NCBI RefSeq assembly: GCF_020859565.1
Contig: NZ_JAJHUO010000041.1
Location: 26,781-90,780 of the forward strand
Origin: Saccharothrix luteola
GTDB taxonomy: Bacteria; Actinomycetota; Actinomycetes; Mycobacteriales; Pseudonocardiaceae
DNA length: 64,000 bases
Direction of reading: 5' to 3'
This document shows positions 9,250 to 17,821 of this stretch, piece by piece. The notes beneath the pieces are model-generated. The model was given only the letters and a program-made list of their open reading frames with translations. It did not search any database and was not told the origin of the DNA. The first letter of the stretch is position 1, and every line of letters begins with the position of its first letter. A program made the translations under genes and the position numbers.

Positions 9250-10173
9250 ATGGAAGCAACCATCGAAGTCTCCGGGCTGCGCAAGCGGTACGGGCCGACC
9301 GTGGCGCTGGACGGGATGACGTTCACCGTCACCCCGGGCAGGGTCACCGGCTTCGTCGGGCCCAACGGCGCGGGCAAGTCCACCACGATGCGGGTGATCC
9401 TGGGCCTCGACTCGGTCGACGAGGGCCGCGCGCTGGTCGGCGGCCGGCCGTACCGGGCGCTGCGGCACCCGTTGCGGCAGGTCGGGTCGCTGCTGGACGC
9501 CTCGGCGCTGCAACCCAGCCGCACCGGCCGCAACCACCTGCTGTGGCTGGCCCACTCGCAGGGCCTCGGCGCGCGGCGGGTGGACGAGGTCGCCGAACGG
9601 GTCGGCCTGACCTCGGCGATCCGGCGCAAGGCCGGCGGCTACTCGTTGGGCATGCGGCAGCGGCTCGGCATCGCGGCGGCGCTGCTCGGCGACCCACCGG
9701 TGCTCGTGCTGGACGAGCCGGTGAACGGCATGGACCCCGAGGGCATCCGGTGGGTGCGCGGTTTCCTGCGGTCGCTGGCGGCCGAGGGCCGGGCGGTGCT
9801 GGTGTCCAGCCACCTGATGAGCGAGTTGCAGGACACCGCCGACCACGTGGTGATCGTCGGCCGGGGCAAGGTCATCGCGGACGTCGGCGTGGCGGAGCTG
9901 ATCGAGGCCGCGTCCGGTGAACGGGTCACGGTGCGCACCAGCGCCCGCACGCCGGCGATGACGGCGCTGGCACGGGCGGGCGCGACGGTCGCCGTGACCG
10001 GCGCCGACACGCTCACCGTCACCGGGCTGTCCGGTGAACGGGTGGTGGCGGTGCTCGGCGAGAACGCGGTGCCGTTCTCCGAGGTGTCGGCGCACCGCGC
10101 GTCCCTCGAAGAGGCGTACATGGAGCTGACCAGGGACGCGGTCGAGTTCCACGCGGCCGAGGGAGCGCGATGA
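9250..10173 (+). CDS. ABC exporter ATP-binding protein
   Basis: 307-aa ATPase of the CcmA/DrrA class: Walker A GPNGAGKST, signature-region YSLGMRQRL, Walker B VLVLDEPVNGMD and H-loop SSHL. The last about 80 residues form a regulatory extension. It overlaps the first permease gene by 4 bp, and the three genes form an exporter divergent from a two-component pair, an arrangement common in peptide-antibiotic resistance and envelope-stress modules. Substrate unknown. Confidence 0.93.
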   Translation: MEATIEVSGLRKRYGPTVALDGMTFTVTPGRVTGFVGPNGAGKSTTMRVILGLDSVDEGRALVGGRPYRALRHPLRQVGSLLDASALQPSRTGRNHLLWLAHSQGLGARRVDEVAERVGLTSAIRRKAGGYSLGMRQRLGIAAALLGDPPVLVLDEPVNGMDPEGIRWVRGFLRSLAAEGRAVLVSSHLMSELQDTADHVVIVGRGKVIADVGVAELIEAASGERVTVRTSARTPAMTALARAGATVAVTGADTLTVTGLSGERVVAVLGENAVPFSEVSAHRASLEEAYMELTRDAVEFHAAEGAR

Positions 10174-11687
10174 GCGGGCCGGACGGCTTCGGGCAGTTGC
10201 TGCGCGCCGAGTGGACGAAGCTGCGCACCGTGCGCGGCTGGGTGGTCGGCCTGATCGCGGCGGCGCTGGTGATCCTCCTGATGGGGTTGTTCGCCGCGGC
10301 GGCGAGCAACTTCTCGTGCAGCGGCCCGGACGGCGGGCCGTGCGCGGGCAGCACGCCGCCGACGGGTCCGGGCGGCGAGCCGGTCATCGACAACTTCTCG
10401 TTCGCGCACCAGGCGTTCACCGGTGACGGCAGCATCACCGCCCGCGTGACGTCGCTGACCGCCGTGTCCGCTTCGGACGGTCAGGCGCCGGTCGAGGACA
10501 CGCAGCCGTGGACCAAGGGCGGGATCATCATCAAGGCGAGCACCACGCCGGGATCGCCGTACGCCGCCTTGATGCTGACCGGCGGCCACGGGGTGCGGTT
10601 GCAGCACAACTTCACCGGCGACGTCGCGGGCACGCTGCGCGCGACGTCGAGCTGGCTGCGCCTGACCCGGTCGGGTGACACGATCACCGGCCACGAGTCG
10701 CCCGACGGCGCGACCTGGCACCTCGTCGGCGCGGTCACCCTGGCCGGGCTGCCGTCGACCGTGCGGGCCGGGCTGTTCGCGACCTCGCCGCACCACGAGG
10801 TGATCACCGAGTCGTTCGCCAGTGCCAGCGGCGAGAGCTACCCGACGCGGGCGACCGCCGAGTTCGACCGGATCGAACTCCAGGGTTCCTGGCCGGACCG
10901 GAAGTGGGTCGGTGACGACGTCGGCGGCCTGGGCGGGCCGCGCTCGGGTCCGGTCGGGTTCGAGGAGACCGCCGACGGCGTCACGGTGAGCGGGTCGGGC
11001 AACATCGCGCCCGTCGTGGCCGGGCGGGGCGGGCTCGGCAAGACGGTCGAGGGTCGGCTGGTCGGCGCGTTCGCCGGGCTGATCGCGGTCATCGTGGTCG
11101 CGGCGACGTTCATGACGTCGGAGTACCGGCGGGGCCTGATCCGCACGAGCCTCAGCGCCAGCCCGCGACGCGGCCGGGTGCTGGCGGCGAAGTCGGTGGT
11201 GATCGCGGGGGTCACGTTCGTCACCGCGCTGGCCGCGGCCCTGATCACGGTGCCGCTGGTCCGGGCGGTCGAGGTGGACAAGGGGTTCTTCCTGTTCACC
11301 GTGCCGACCGCGACCGAGCTGCGGGTGATCGTCGGCACGGCGGCGCTGCTCGCGGTGGCGGCGGTGCTCAGCCTGGCCGTCGGCACGGTGCTGCGGCGCA
11401 GCGCGGGTGCGGTGACGGTGGTGATCGTGGCGATCGTGCTGCCGTACATCCTGGCGATCGCGTCCGTGCTGCCGACCGGGCCGTCGGACTGGCTGCTGCG
11501 GGTGACGCCCGCCGCCGCGTTCGCCGTCCAGCAGAGCTTGCCCGAGTACCAGCAGGTCACGGCGAACTACGCGCCCGCCGACGGCTACTTCCCGTTGAGC
11601 CCGCTGGGCGGGTTCGCGGTGCTGTGCGGCTACACGGCGGTCGCGCTGGGTGTGGCGTTCTACGTGCTGCGGAGGAGGGACGCGTGA
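10170..11687 (+). CDS. ABC-2 type permease with a large inserted extracytoplasmic beta-sandwich domain
   Basis: 505 aa, much longer than usual ABC-2 permeases (about 250). After TM1 (residues about 22-46) comes a roughly 250-residue soluble segment, then five more spans from about residue 300. The insert contains KGGIIIKASTTPGSPYAALM and a following GHGVRLQHNF, resembling DUF1349/concanavalin-like domains of secreted proteins. The C-terminal membrane part matches the sister permease downstream. The insert should face outside and may sense or bind a ligand or the cell wall; that is inference. Overlaps both neighbours by 4 bp. Confidence 0.85.
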   Translation: MSGPDGFGQLLRAEWTKLRTVRGWVVGLIAAALVILLMGLFAAAASNFSCSGPDGGPCAGSTPPTGPGGEPVIDNFSFAHQAFTGDGSITARVTSLTAVSASDGQAPVEDTQPWTKGGIIIKASTTPGSPYAALMLTGGHGVRLQHNFTGDVAGTLRATSSWLRLTRSGDTITGHESPDGATWHLVGAVTLAGLPSTVRAGLFATSPHHEVITESFASASGESYPTRATAEFDRIELQGSWPDRKWVGDDVGGLGGPRSGPVGFEETADGVTVSGSGNIAPVVAGRGGLGKTVEGRLVGAFAGLIAVIVVAATFMTSEYRRGLIRTSLSASPRRGRVLAAKSVVIAGVTFVTALAAALITVPLVRAVEVDKGFFLFTVPTATELRVIVGTAALLAVAAVLSLAVGTVLRRSAGAVTVVIVAIVLPYILAIASVLPTGPSDWLLRVTPAAAFAVQQSLPEYQQVTANYAPADGYFPLSPLGGFAVLCGYTAVALGVAFYVLRRRDA

Positions 11688-12427
11688 AGGAAGCGCTGCA
11701 CGTGGAGTGGACGAAGCTGCGCACGGTGGCGGGCACGGCGTGGTTGCTGGCCGCCGTGGTGCTGCTGACCGCGGCGCTGAGCGTGGCGGCGTCGGTCGCC
11801 TGCGCCGACACGGGGTGCGGTGATCCGGCGAAGACCAGCCTGACCGGGATCGCGTTCGGCCAGGCCGTGGTCGCCGTGCTGGCGGTGCTCGCGGTGGGCG
11901 GCGAGTACAGCACGGGGATGATCCGGGTGACGTTCGCCGCGCTGCCGCGCCGGTCGACCGTGCTGGCGGCGAAGGCGGCCGTGCTCGGTGCGCTGGTGCT
12001 GGTGGCGGGCGCGGCGGCGGTGCTCGTGTCGGTGCTGGCGGGGCGGGGCGTCCTGTCGGAGGTCGCGGTGCTGTCGTTGGCGGACGGCCCGGTGCTGCGC
12101 GCGGCCGTCGGCTCCGTGCTCTACCTGGTGCTGGTCGGGCTGCTGAGCCTGGGCGTGGCCGTCGTGGTGCGTGACGCGGCGGCGGCCATCGGGGTGGTGC
12201 TCGGGCTGCTGTACCTGTTCCCGATCGTGGCCGCGGTGGTGTCCGATCCGGACTGGGTCAAGCGCTTGCAGCGGATCAGCCCGATGACGGCGGGGCTGGC
12301 GGTGCAGGCCACCACGGACGTCGGGAGCCTGCCGATCAGCCCGTGGGCGGGTCTGGGCGTGCTCGGGCTGTGGGCGGCCGGCGCGCTCCTGGTCGGCGGT
12401 CTGGTGCTCAGGCTGCGTGACGCCTAG
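11684..12427 (+). CDS. ABC-2 type exporter permease
   Basis: 247-aa permease with six predicted spans. It starts at GTG 11684, overlapping the preceding stop (GTGA) with GGAGGAGG upstream. Its N-terminus (VEWTKLRTVAGTAWLL) is nearly the same as that of the larger permease (AEWTKLRTVRGWVVGL), indicating duplication followed by domain insertion in the other copy. The two probably form a heterodimer with the ATPase at 9250. Confidence 0.9.
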   Translation: MKEALHVEWTKLRTVAGTAWLLAAVVLLTAALSVAASVACADTGCGDPAKTSLTGIAFGQAVVAVLAVLAVGGEYSTGMIRVTFAALPRRSTVLAAKAAVLGALVLVAGAAAVLVSVLAGRGVLSEVAVLSLADGPVLRAAVGSVLYLVLVGLLSLGVAVVVRDAAAAIGVVLGLLYLFPIVAAVVSDPDWVKRLQRISPMTAGLAVQATTDVGSLPISPWAGLGVLGLWAAGALLVGGLVLRLRDA

Positions 12428-12798
12428 GCCTTGGTCGGCCGGGGCAGCAGCAGGTGCACGGCGAAGCCCGCCAGGACCGTCAGGACCACCTGGTAGAGGA
12501 TCGAGAGCCGCGGGTCGCCGCCGACGGTGAACACCGCGTCCAGCCCGGTCGTCGCCACGCCGGCCAGGGTGAGCAGGCCGGTCACGTGCCAGCCGAAGAA
12601 GCCCGCCGCCCAGGCGACCAGCGGCCAGCGGTTGCGGTCGGGGCGGAGCAGGACCAGGTAGGTGGAGAACGCGGCGACGGCGTTGAAGAACAGTCCGACG
12701 ACCATGAGCTCGGCCACGTCGCCGGACAGCACCGTCGACGCCGCCTGGGTGATGACGAGCACGAACATCGACCAGCACCCGACCCGGATTTTGTCCAC
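12424..12798 (-). CDS. Small integral membrane protein, unknown function
   Basis: 124 aa, essentially four hydrophobic helices with short loops (for example VGLFFNAVAAFSTYLVLL). No domain recognised. Tail-to-tail with the exporter permease (4-bp overlap) and read leftward alone. Confidence 0.7.
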   Translation of the reverse strand: MDKIRVGCWSMFVLVITQAASTVLSGDVAELMVVGLFFNAVAAFSTYLVLLRPDRNRWPLVAWAAGFFGWHVTGLLTLAGVATTGLDAVFTVGGDPRLSILYQVVLTVLAGFAVHLLLPRPTKA

Positions 12799-12875
12799 GG
12801 CGCGGATGCTAGGGCACGGCTCCTACCCTGACGGCGGCCGACCGCTGGTCGTGCACGTCGCCGTCGGGTGATCGA

Positions 12876-12881
12876 TACGCT
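12876..12881 (+). promoter_or_regulatory. Putative -10 element before the glycosyltransferase
   Basis: TACGCT six bases upstream of the ATG at 12888, with no Shine-Dalgarno sequence; suggests a leaderless mRNA. Confidence 0.4.
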
Positions 12882-12887
12882 GACCGG

Positions 12888-14006
12888 ATGCGTGTCTTGT
12901 TCACCTTCATCGGCGGGTTGGGCCACTTCCAGCCGTTGGTGCCGTTCGCCTCGGCCGTGGCCGCCGCCGGGCACACCGTGGCGGTCGCGGCCGGGCCGAA
13001 CCGGCGCGAGGCGGTCGAGGCCGCCGGGTTCACCGCGATCGGAGTCGGTGCGGAGGGAGGGCCCGAGCCCTCGCGGGTCGGGCCGCTGCTCGCGCCCGAC
13101 CGGGAGCGGGACGACCAGGAGCTGCGGGACGGGTTCGTGCGGCGGGGCGCGGCCGAGCGGGTGCCGCTGTACCTGGAGCTGTTCGAGCGGTGGCGGCCGG
13201 ACGTGGTGGTGTGCGAGGAAGTGGACTTCGGCAGCGTGCTCGCGGCCGAGAAGCTCGGGTTGCCCTACGCGAACGTGCAGGTCATCGCGTCGGGCGCGTT
13301 CGTGCGGCCGGCGGTGGTCGGCGAGCCGATCGGCGAGCTGCGCGCCGGGCTCGGCCTGCCGCCCGACCCGGACCTGGTGATGCGGCACCGGCGGCTGCTG
13401 CTGTCGCCGTTCCCGCCGAGCTTCCGCGATCCGGCGTTCCCCTTGCCGGACACGGCTTTCCCGATCCGCCCGCCGGTGGGTCCCATCGGCCGGTCGGACC
13501 CGCCGACCGTGTACTTCACCCTGGGCACGGCGTTCAACGCCGAGTCCGGCGACCTGTTCTCGCGGGTGCTGGCGGGGTTGCGCGACCTGCCGGTGGACGT
13601 GATCGCCACGGTGGGCCGGCACCTCGACCCGGCCGCGTTCGGCCCGCAGCGGCCGGGTGTGCGCGTCGAGCGCTACGTGCCGCAGGAAACGGTGCTGCCG
13701 CGCTGCGACCTGGTGATCTCGCACGGCGGCTCGGGCAGCGTCGTCGGGGCGCTGGCGCACGGCCTGCCGACCGTGCTGCTGCCGTTGGGCGCCGACCAGC
13801 CGCAGAACGCCGAGCAGTGCGCGCGGCTGGGCGTGGGCCGGGTGCTGGACCCCGTCGCCGCCACGCCGGAGGACGTGCGGGCCGCGGTCGCGGAGGTGTT
13901 GGCGGATCCCGGTTACCGGCCGGCGGCGGCACGCGTGCGGGCGGAGATGCTCGACCTGCCCGAACCCGCGCGGGCGGTGCCGTTGCTGGAGCGGCTGGTC
14001 GGCTGA
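12888..14006 (+). CDS. Family 1 glycosyltransferase (UGT/MGT type)
   Basis: 372-aa GT-B enzyme. The N-terminus (MRVLFTFIGGLGHFQPLVPF) has the acceptor-domain glycine-rich loop and likely catalytic His; the C-terminal nucleotide-sugar site carries SHGGSGSVVGALAHGLPTVL and a following GADQPQNAE. Such enzymes glycosylate macrolides, aromatic polyketides or xenobiotics. No biosynthetic cluster adjoins it, so it may be a detoxifying transferase. Ends one base before the convergent response regulator. Confidence 0.9.
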   Translation: MRVLFTFIGGLGHFQPLVPFASAVAAAGHTVAVAAGPNRREAVEAAGFTAIGVGAEGGPEPSRVGPLLAPDRERDDQELRDGFVRRGAAERVPLYLELFERWRPDVVVCEEVDFGSVLAAEKLGLPYANVQVIASGAFVRPAVVGEPIGELRAGLGLPPDPDLVMRHRRLLLSPFPPSFRDPAFPLPDTAFPIRPPVGPIGRSDPPTVYFTLGTAFNAESGDLFSRVLAGLRDLPVDVIATVGRHLDPAAFGPQRPGVRVERYVPQETVLPRCDLVISHGGSGSVVGALAHGLPTVLLPLGADQPQNAEQCARLGVGRVLDPVAATPEDVRAAVAEVLADPGYRPAAARVRAEMLDLPEPARAVPLLERLVG

Positions 14007-14714
14007 CTACCCGGTCCGGTCGCGGTTGCCCGTCGGCACGATGAGCCCGCTCTCGTAGGCGACCACGACGGCCTGCGCGCGGCTGGACAGGGCCAGCTTG
14101 CCCATCATCCGCTTGACGTGCGTCTTCACCGTCGCCTCGCTGAGCACCAGGCGTTGGGCGATCTGGGCGTTGGTCAGCCCGTTGCCGACCAGGCGCAGCA
14201 CCTCGGTCTCCCGGGCGGTCAGGGCGGCCAGTTGCGGCGCGCCGACGGCGGTGGCTCGGTGGTGCTGGGCGTAGGTCTCGATCAGCCGGTGGGTGATGTG
14301 CGGCGCGACCAGGATGTCGCCGGCGGCGATGGTGCGGACGGCGGAGATGATCCGCTCCGGCGGGGTGTCCTTGACCAGGAAACCGGACGCGCCCTCGCCC
14401 AACGCGGTGTAGACGTACTCGGGCAGGTCGAACGTGGTCAGCACGACGATCCGGGGCGGCTCCGCCCGGTCGGGGTCGGCGGCGCGGTCGCGGTGGGCGG
14501 CCAGGACCTGGCGGGTGGCGGCGATCCCGTCCAAGACCGGCATCCGGATGTCCATCAGGATCACGTCCGGCGAGGTCCGGGCGGCCAGCGCCACGGCCTG
14601 CCCGCCGTCGGCGGCCTCGCCCACGACCTCGAAGCCCGGCGCGGCCGTGAACAGGGCGACCAGGCCGGCCCGGATGAGCGCCTGGTCGTCGGCGATGAGC
14701 ACGCGGATCGTCAC
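14007..14714 (-). CDS. NarL/LuxR-family response regulator
   Basis: 235 aa from the GTG at 14714, which overlaps the kinase stop by 4 bp. Receiver domain with D9-D10 and phospho-acceptor D55 (VILMDIRMPV), then LuxR HTH (LTARETEVLRLVGNGLTNAQIA). Probably controls the divergent secreted serine hydrolase gene at 15962 and its own operon. Confidence 0.94.
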   Translation of the reverse strand: MTIRVLIADDQALIRAGLVALFTAAPGFEVVGEAADGGQAVALAARTSPDVILMDIRMPVLDGIAATRQVLAAHRDRAADPDRAEPPRIVVLTTFDLPEYVYTALGEGASGFLVKDTPPERIISAVRTIAAGDILVAPHITHRLIETYAQHHRATAVGAPQLAALTARETEVLRLVGNGLTNAQIAQRLVLSEATVKTHVKRMMGKLALSSRAQAVVVAYESGLIVPTGNRDRTG

Positions 14715-15880
14715 CGGGCCGCCACCTCCCCCATGGGCAGCCGCAGGACCACGCCGAACCCGCCCTCCGCCGTCGGGCCGGCGGTGAGCACGCCCCCGTA
14801 CAGCTCGGCGCGTTCCCGCATCCCGCGGATGCCGTGCGGCTGGTGGTCCGGGCCCGACGCGACCCGCGCCGCCCGTCCGTTGTCGGTCACCTTCAGCACC
14901 AACGTCTGCTCGCCGTAGTCGACGTCGATCCGCGCCTCGGCCCGCCCCGCGTGCTTGAGCACGTTGGTCAACGACTCCTGCACCACCCGGTAAGCGCACA
15001 GGTCCGGCCCCGGTTGCAGCTCGCGGACCTCGCCGCTGATCACCACGTCGACCGGCAACCCCGCACCCCGGGCACGTTCCACCAGCTCCTCGAGCGCCGC
15101 CAACCCGGGTTGCGGCCGGTAGTCGTCGTCGTGGTCCACGCGCAGCACGTCGAGCAGGCGGCGCATCTCGGTCAACGCCTCACGGCTCGTGTCGCCGACC
15201 GTGGTGATCGCCTTGCGCGCGGTCGCCAGGTCGGTGTCCAGCACGTACCCCGCGACACCGGCCTGCAACGAGATCACCGACATGTGGTGCGCGACGATGT
15301 CGTGCAGCTCGCGCGCGATGCGCACCCGCTCGTCCGCCACCGCCCGCGCCGCCTCCTCCGCCAACCGCTCGGCCCGCCGGGCCCACCGCTTCGTGCCCTC
15401 CCCCAGCATCCACGCGCCCGACACGACCAGCACCGACTGCGCCACCTCCGACCACACGACCACGTCGGGCAGCCCGAGGAACGCCAGCACGACCACGGCC
15501 ACCGCCGCCAGGAACACGACCGCGGCCACGAGCCGGGACCGCAGCGTGGCCACGGTGAACATGCCCACCAGCGCGCCGAGGCCGCCGCTGGGCAGGCCGC
15601 CGAACCCGACCACGCCGTAGCACGCCAACGCGCCCAGCATCACCGCCATGGTGGCCACCGGCGCGAGCTGGCGCAGCGCGATCGGCGCGACGGTCAGCCC
15701 ACCCACCACGTACGCCGCCCAGTCGGAGCCGCCGCCGGTCTGGCTCACCGTGGTCGCCACCGTCAACGACGTCAGCACCACCGCGAGCAGCAGGTCGAGC
15801 CGGATCGGCTTGATCGTGGCCAACACCGGTCCAAAGTAGTCGCGCGCCGGGACCTCCGTCGCCACCCCGCGGGTGGACAC
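14711..15880 (-). CDS. Two-component sensor histidine kinase (HisKA_3)
   Basis: 389 aa with a cytoplasmic N-terminal tail, about five membrane spans, the HisKA_3 box (ARELHDIVAHHMSVISLQAG), N-box (SLTNVLKHAGRA) and G-box (HGIRGMRERAEL). Translationally coupled to its regulator. The signal is unknown; lack of a sizeable periplasmic loop suggests intramembrane sensing. Confidence 0.94.
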   Translation of the reverse strand: MSTRGVATEVPARDYFGPVLATIKPIRLDLLLAVVLTSLTVATTVSQTGGGSDWAAYVVGGLTVAPIALRQLAPVATMAVMLGALACYGVVGFGGLPSGGLGALVGMFTVATLRSRLVAAVVFLAAVAVVVLAFLGLPDVVVWSEVAQSVLVVSGAWMLGEGTKRWARRAERLAEEAARAVADERVRIARELHDIVAHHMSVISLQAGVAGYVLDTDLATARKAITTVGDTSREALTEMRRLLDVLRVDHDDDYRPQPGLAALEELVERARGAGLPVDVVISGEVRELQPGPDLCAYRVVQESLTNVLKHAGRAEARIDVDYGEQTLVLKVTDNGRAARVASGPDHQPHGIRGMRERAELYGGVLTAGPTAEGGFGVVLRLPMGEVAAR

Positions 15881-15882
15881 CC

Positions 15883-15900
15883 CGCTACCCCCACGGGGGT
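15883..15900. promoter_or_regulatory. Inverted repeat, candidate response-regulator operator
   Basis: CTACCCCCACGGGGGTAG, a perfect 8-bp inverted repeat with a 2-base spacer immediately outside the kinase start and about 70 bases before the serine hydrolase ATG; well placed for control of both divergent units. Confidence 0.55.
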
Positions 15901-15947
15901 AGGCCGAGATGCCGTCGTGGGGCGACGCGCCGACCCGACGCGGCCCC

Positions 15948-15953
15948 TAACGT
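15948..15953 (+). promoter_or_regulatory. Putative -10 element for a leaderless serine hydrolase mRNA
   Basis: TAACGT ends 8 bases before the ATG at 15962; no ribosome site is visible. Confidence 0.45.
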
Positions 15954-15961
15954 TCGGTGAC

Positions 15962-17146
15962 ATGAAACGACTCTGCGCGACAGCGGTGGTCGCGGCGCTC
16001 GTCCTCGCCACCGCGGGCACGGCCGACGCCCACACCGGCACCACCACCCTCCAGCGGCACGCCGACGCGTTGCCGGCGCAGGGCGCGCCCGGCGTGCTGG
16101 TCGAAGTGGACACCCCGCGCGGCGACGTGCGGGTGCGCAGCGGTCACGGCGACGTCGACCGGCGCACGCCCGTGCCGTGGCAGGCGAAGTTCCGCATCGG
16201 CAGCTTCACCAAGACGTTCGTGGCGGCGACCGTGCTGCACCTGGTCGGCGAGGGCCGGATGTCCCTGGACGACACCGTCGAGCGGTGGCTGCCCGGTGTC
16301 GTCGCCGGCCACGGCAACGACGGCGCGAAGATCACCGTGCGGCACCTGTTGCAGCACACCAGCGGCCTGGTCGACTACGTCGGCGAGATGCCGGAGCTGT
16401 TCCTGGAGGAGGGGTTCGCGAACGCCCGGTTCCGGACCTACCGGCCGGAGCAACTGGTCGCGCTCGCCGTGCGGCGGCAGCCGGACTTCCAGCCGGGCGA
16501 GCGGTGGAAGTACTCCAACACCGGCTACGTCCTGGCCGGGATGATCATCCAACGGGTCACCGGCAACACCTGGCAGCACGAGGTGCGCACGCGCGTCGTC
16601 GAGCCGCTCAGCCTGCGCGACACCCACCTGCCGGGCACGTCGCCGTTCCTGCCGCGGCCGCACGCCACGGCGTACGAGCGGTTCCCCGAGAAGGGCCTGG
16701 AAGCCGACCCGGAGGACCCGCGGTACGGCCGAGCGGTCGACGTGACCTATTACAACCCGTCCTGGGGCGGCGCGGCCGGCGACATGATCAGCACCACCGA
16801 GGACGGCAACGAGTTCCTCAAGGCGCTGATCGGCGGCAAGGTGCTGCGGCCCGCGCAGCTCGCCGAGATGACGAGGACGGTGCCCGCGCCGGAGTTGGAC
16901 GAGGCGTGGGCGGGTGCCGCGTACGGGCTCGGTCTCATGCGGATCCCGAGCTCGTGCGGCGGCTACTGGTCGCACGGCGGCGACATCCCCGGCTTCAAGA
17001 CCCGCAACGGCGTGACGCCGGACGGCGGGCGCAGCGTGATGGTGTCGATCAACACCGACTCGATGGTGGCCGAGCCCGGCGCGCCCGAGCTGGACCAGGA
17101 GGTCACCAAGGACCTCGTCGACCACGCGCTCTGCGGTCCGAAGTAG
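15962..17146 (+). CDS. Secreted serine hydrolase (class C beta-lactamase / D-Ala-D-Ala carboxypeptidase fold)
   Basis: 394 aa. Sec signal peptide (MKRLCATAVVAALVLATAG, cut near ADA). Active-site motifs: SxxK at S81-K84 (SFTK), YxN at Y184-N186 (YSN) and HGG near residue 340 (SHGGDIPGF). The fold covers DD-carboxypeptidases, esterases and class C beta-lactamases; sequence alone does not separate them. Divergent from a two-component pair, suggesting a regulated cell-wall enzyme. A strong hairpin terminator follows. Confidence 0.92.
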   Translation: MKRLCATAVVAALVLATAGTADAHTGTTTLQRHADALPAQGAPGVLVEVDTPRGDVRVRSGHGDVDRRTPVPWQAKFRIGSFTKTFVAATVLHLVGEGRMSLDDTVERWLPGVVAGHGNDGAKITVRHLLQHTSGLVDYVGEMPELFLEEGFANARFRTYRPEQLVALAVRRQPDFQPGERWKYSNTGYVLAGMIIQRVTGNTWQHEVRTRVVEPLSLRDTHLPGTSPFLPRPHATAYERFPEKGLEADPEDPRYGRAVDVTYYNPSWGGAAGDMISTTEDGNEFLKALIGGKVLRPAQLAEMTRTVPAPELDEAWAGAAYGLGLMRIPSSCGGYWSHGGDIPGFKTRNGVTPDGGRSVMVSINTDSMVAEPGAPELDQEVTKDLVDHALCGPK

Positions 17147-17155
17147 ACCCGGGAC

Positions 17156-17188
17156 GGCGGTGGGGCGCCCGCGTGGTGCCCCACCGCC
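17156..17188 (+). terminator. Hairpin terminator after the serine hydrolase
   Basis: 11-bp perfect stem GGCGGTGGGGC / GCCCCACCGCC with an 11-base loop, nine bases after the stop codon and just before the end of the convergent response regulator. Confidence 0.75.
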
Positions 17189-17191
17189 GGT

Positions 17192-17821
17192 TCACGTCCG
17201 CGTGGCGGCCCCCCCCCAAAACGCCCCCCCCACCCGGGGCCGCCCACCCAGCTTGGCCAGGATGCGGCTCACGTACGTCTTGATCGTGGCCTCGCTCATG
17301 TGCACGCGGCGGCCCACCTCGGCGTTCGACAGCCCTTCCGCGACCAGCGCGACGATGTCCGACTCGCGCGGCGTGAGCGCGGCCAGCCGGCGTGCCGCGT
17401 CCTCGTCGCGCCCGTCCACCGCGACCATCCCGAGCACGTGCCGCGCCACGGCGGGCGACAGGTACGCCTCACCGGCGTGCACGGCCCGCACCGCGCGGAT
17501 CAGCTCGTCCGGCGCGCAGTTCTTCAGCACGAACCCGTCGACCCCCTGCCGCAGCGCCAGCCGGACGTTGGCCTCGTCGCCGAACGCGGTCAGCACCACC
17601 ACTCGCGGTCCGCTCAACGCCGCAGCCGCGGCCAGGCCGCCCATCACCGGCATGGCGAGGTCGAGCAGCGCCACGTCCACGCGGTGCCGGCGGGCGGCGT
17701 CCACCGCTTCGCGGCCGTCGGCCGCCACCGCGACCACGTCGAGGTCGCCCGCCGACTCCAGCACCGCCCGGATGCCCGCGGTGATCAGCGGCTCGTCGTC
17801 GGCGATCAGCACCTTGATCAC
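17192..17821 (-). CDS. NarL/LuxR-family response regulator, 3' end probably corrupted
   Basis: About 209 aa as read: receiver with D8-D9 and phospho-acceptor D54 (VALLDLAMPVM), then a LuxR HTH (LTPRESDIVALVAEGLSNAEV) through the recognition helix (MSEATIKTYVSRILAKLGGR). The final about 18 residues, rich in G/A/W, do not resemble the usual last helix of the family. They are encoded across C9 and C8 runs (17209-17235), so a sequencing or assembly indel has probably shifted the frame. Starts with GTG overlapping the kinase stop by 4 bp. Confidence 0.85.
   Translation of the reverse strand: MIKVLIADDEPLITAGIRAVLESAGDLDVVAVAADGREAVDAARRHRVDVALLDLAMPVMGGLAAAAALSGPRVVVLTAFGDEANVRLALRQGVDGFVLKNCAPDELIRAVRAVHAGEAYLSPAVARHVLGMVAVDGRDEDAARRLAALTPRESDIVALVAEGLSNAEVGRRVHMSEATIKTYVSRILAKLGGRPRVGGAFWGGAATRT

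Noticed and set aside
12888..14006. Glycosyltransferase as part of an antibiotic gene cluster
   Set aside because: Neighbours are a small membrane protein and a two-component pair; no sugar-biosynthesis, PKS or NRPS gene is nearby.
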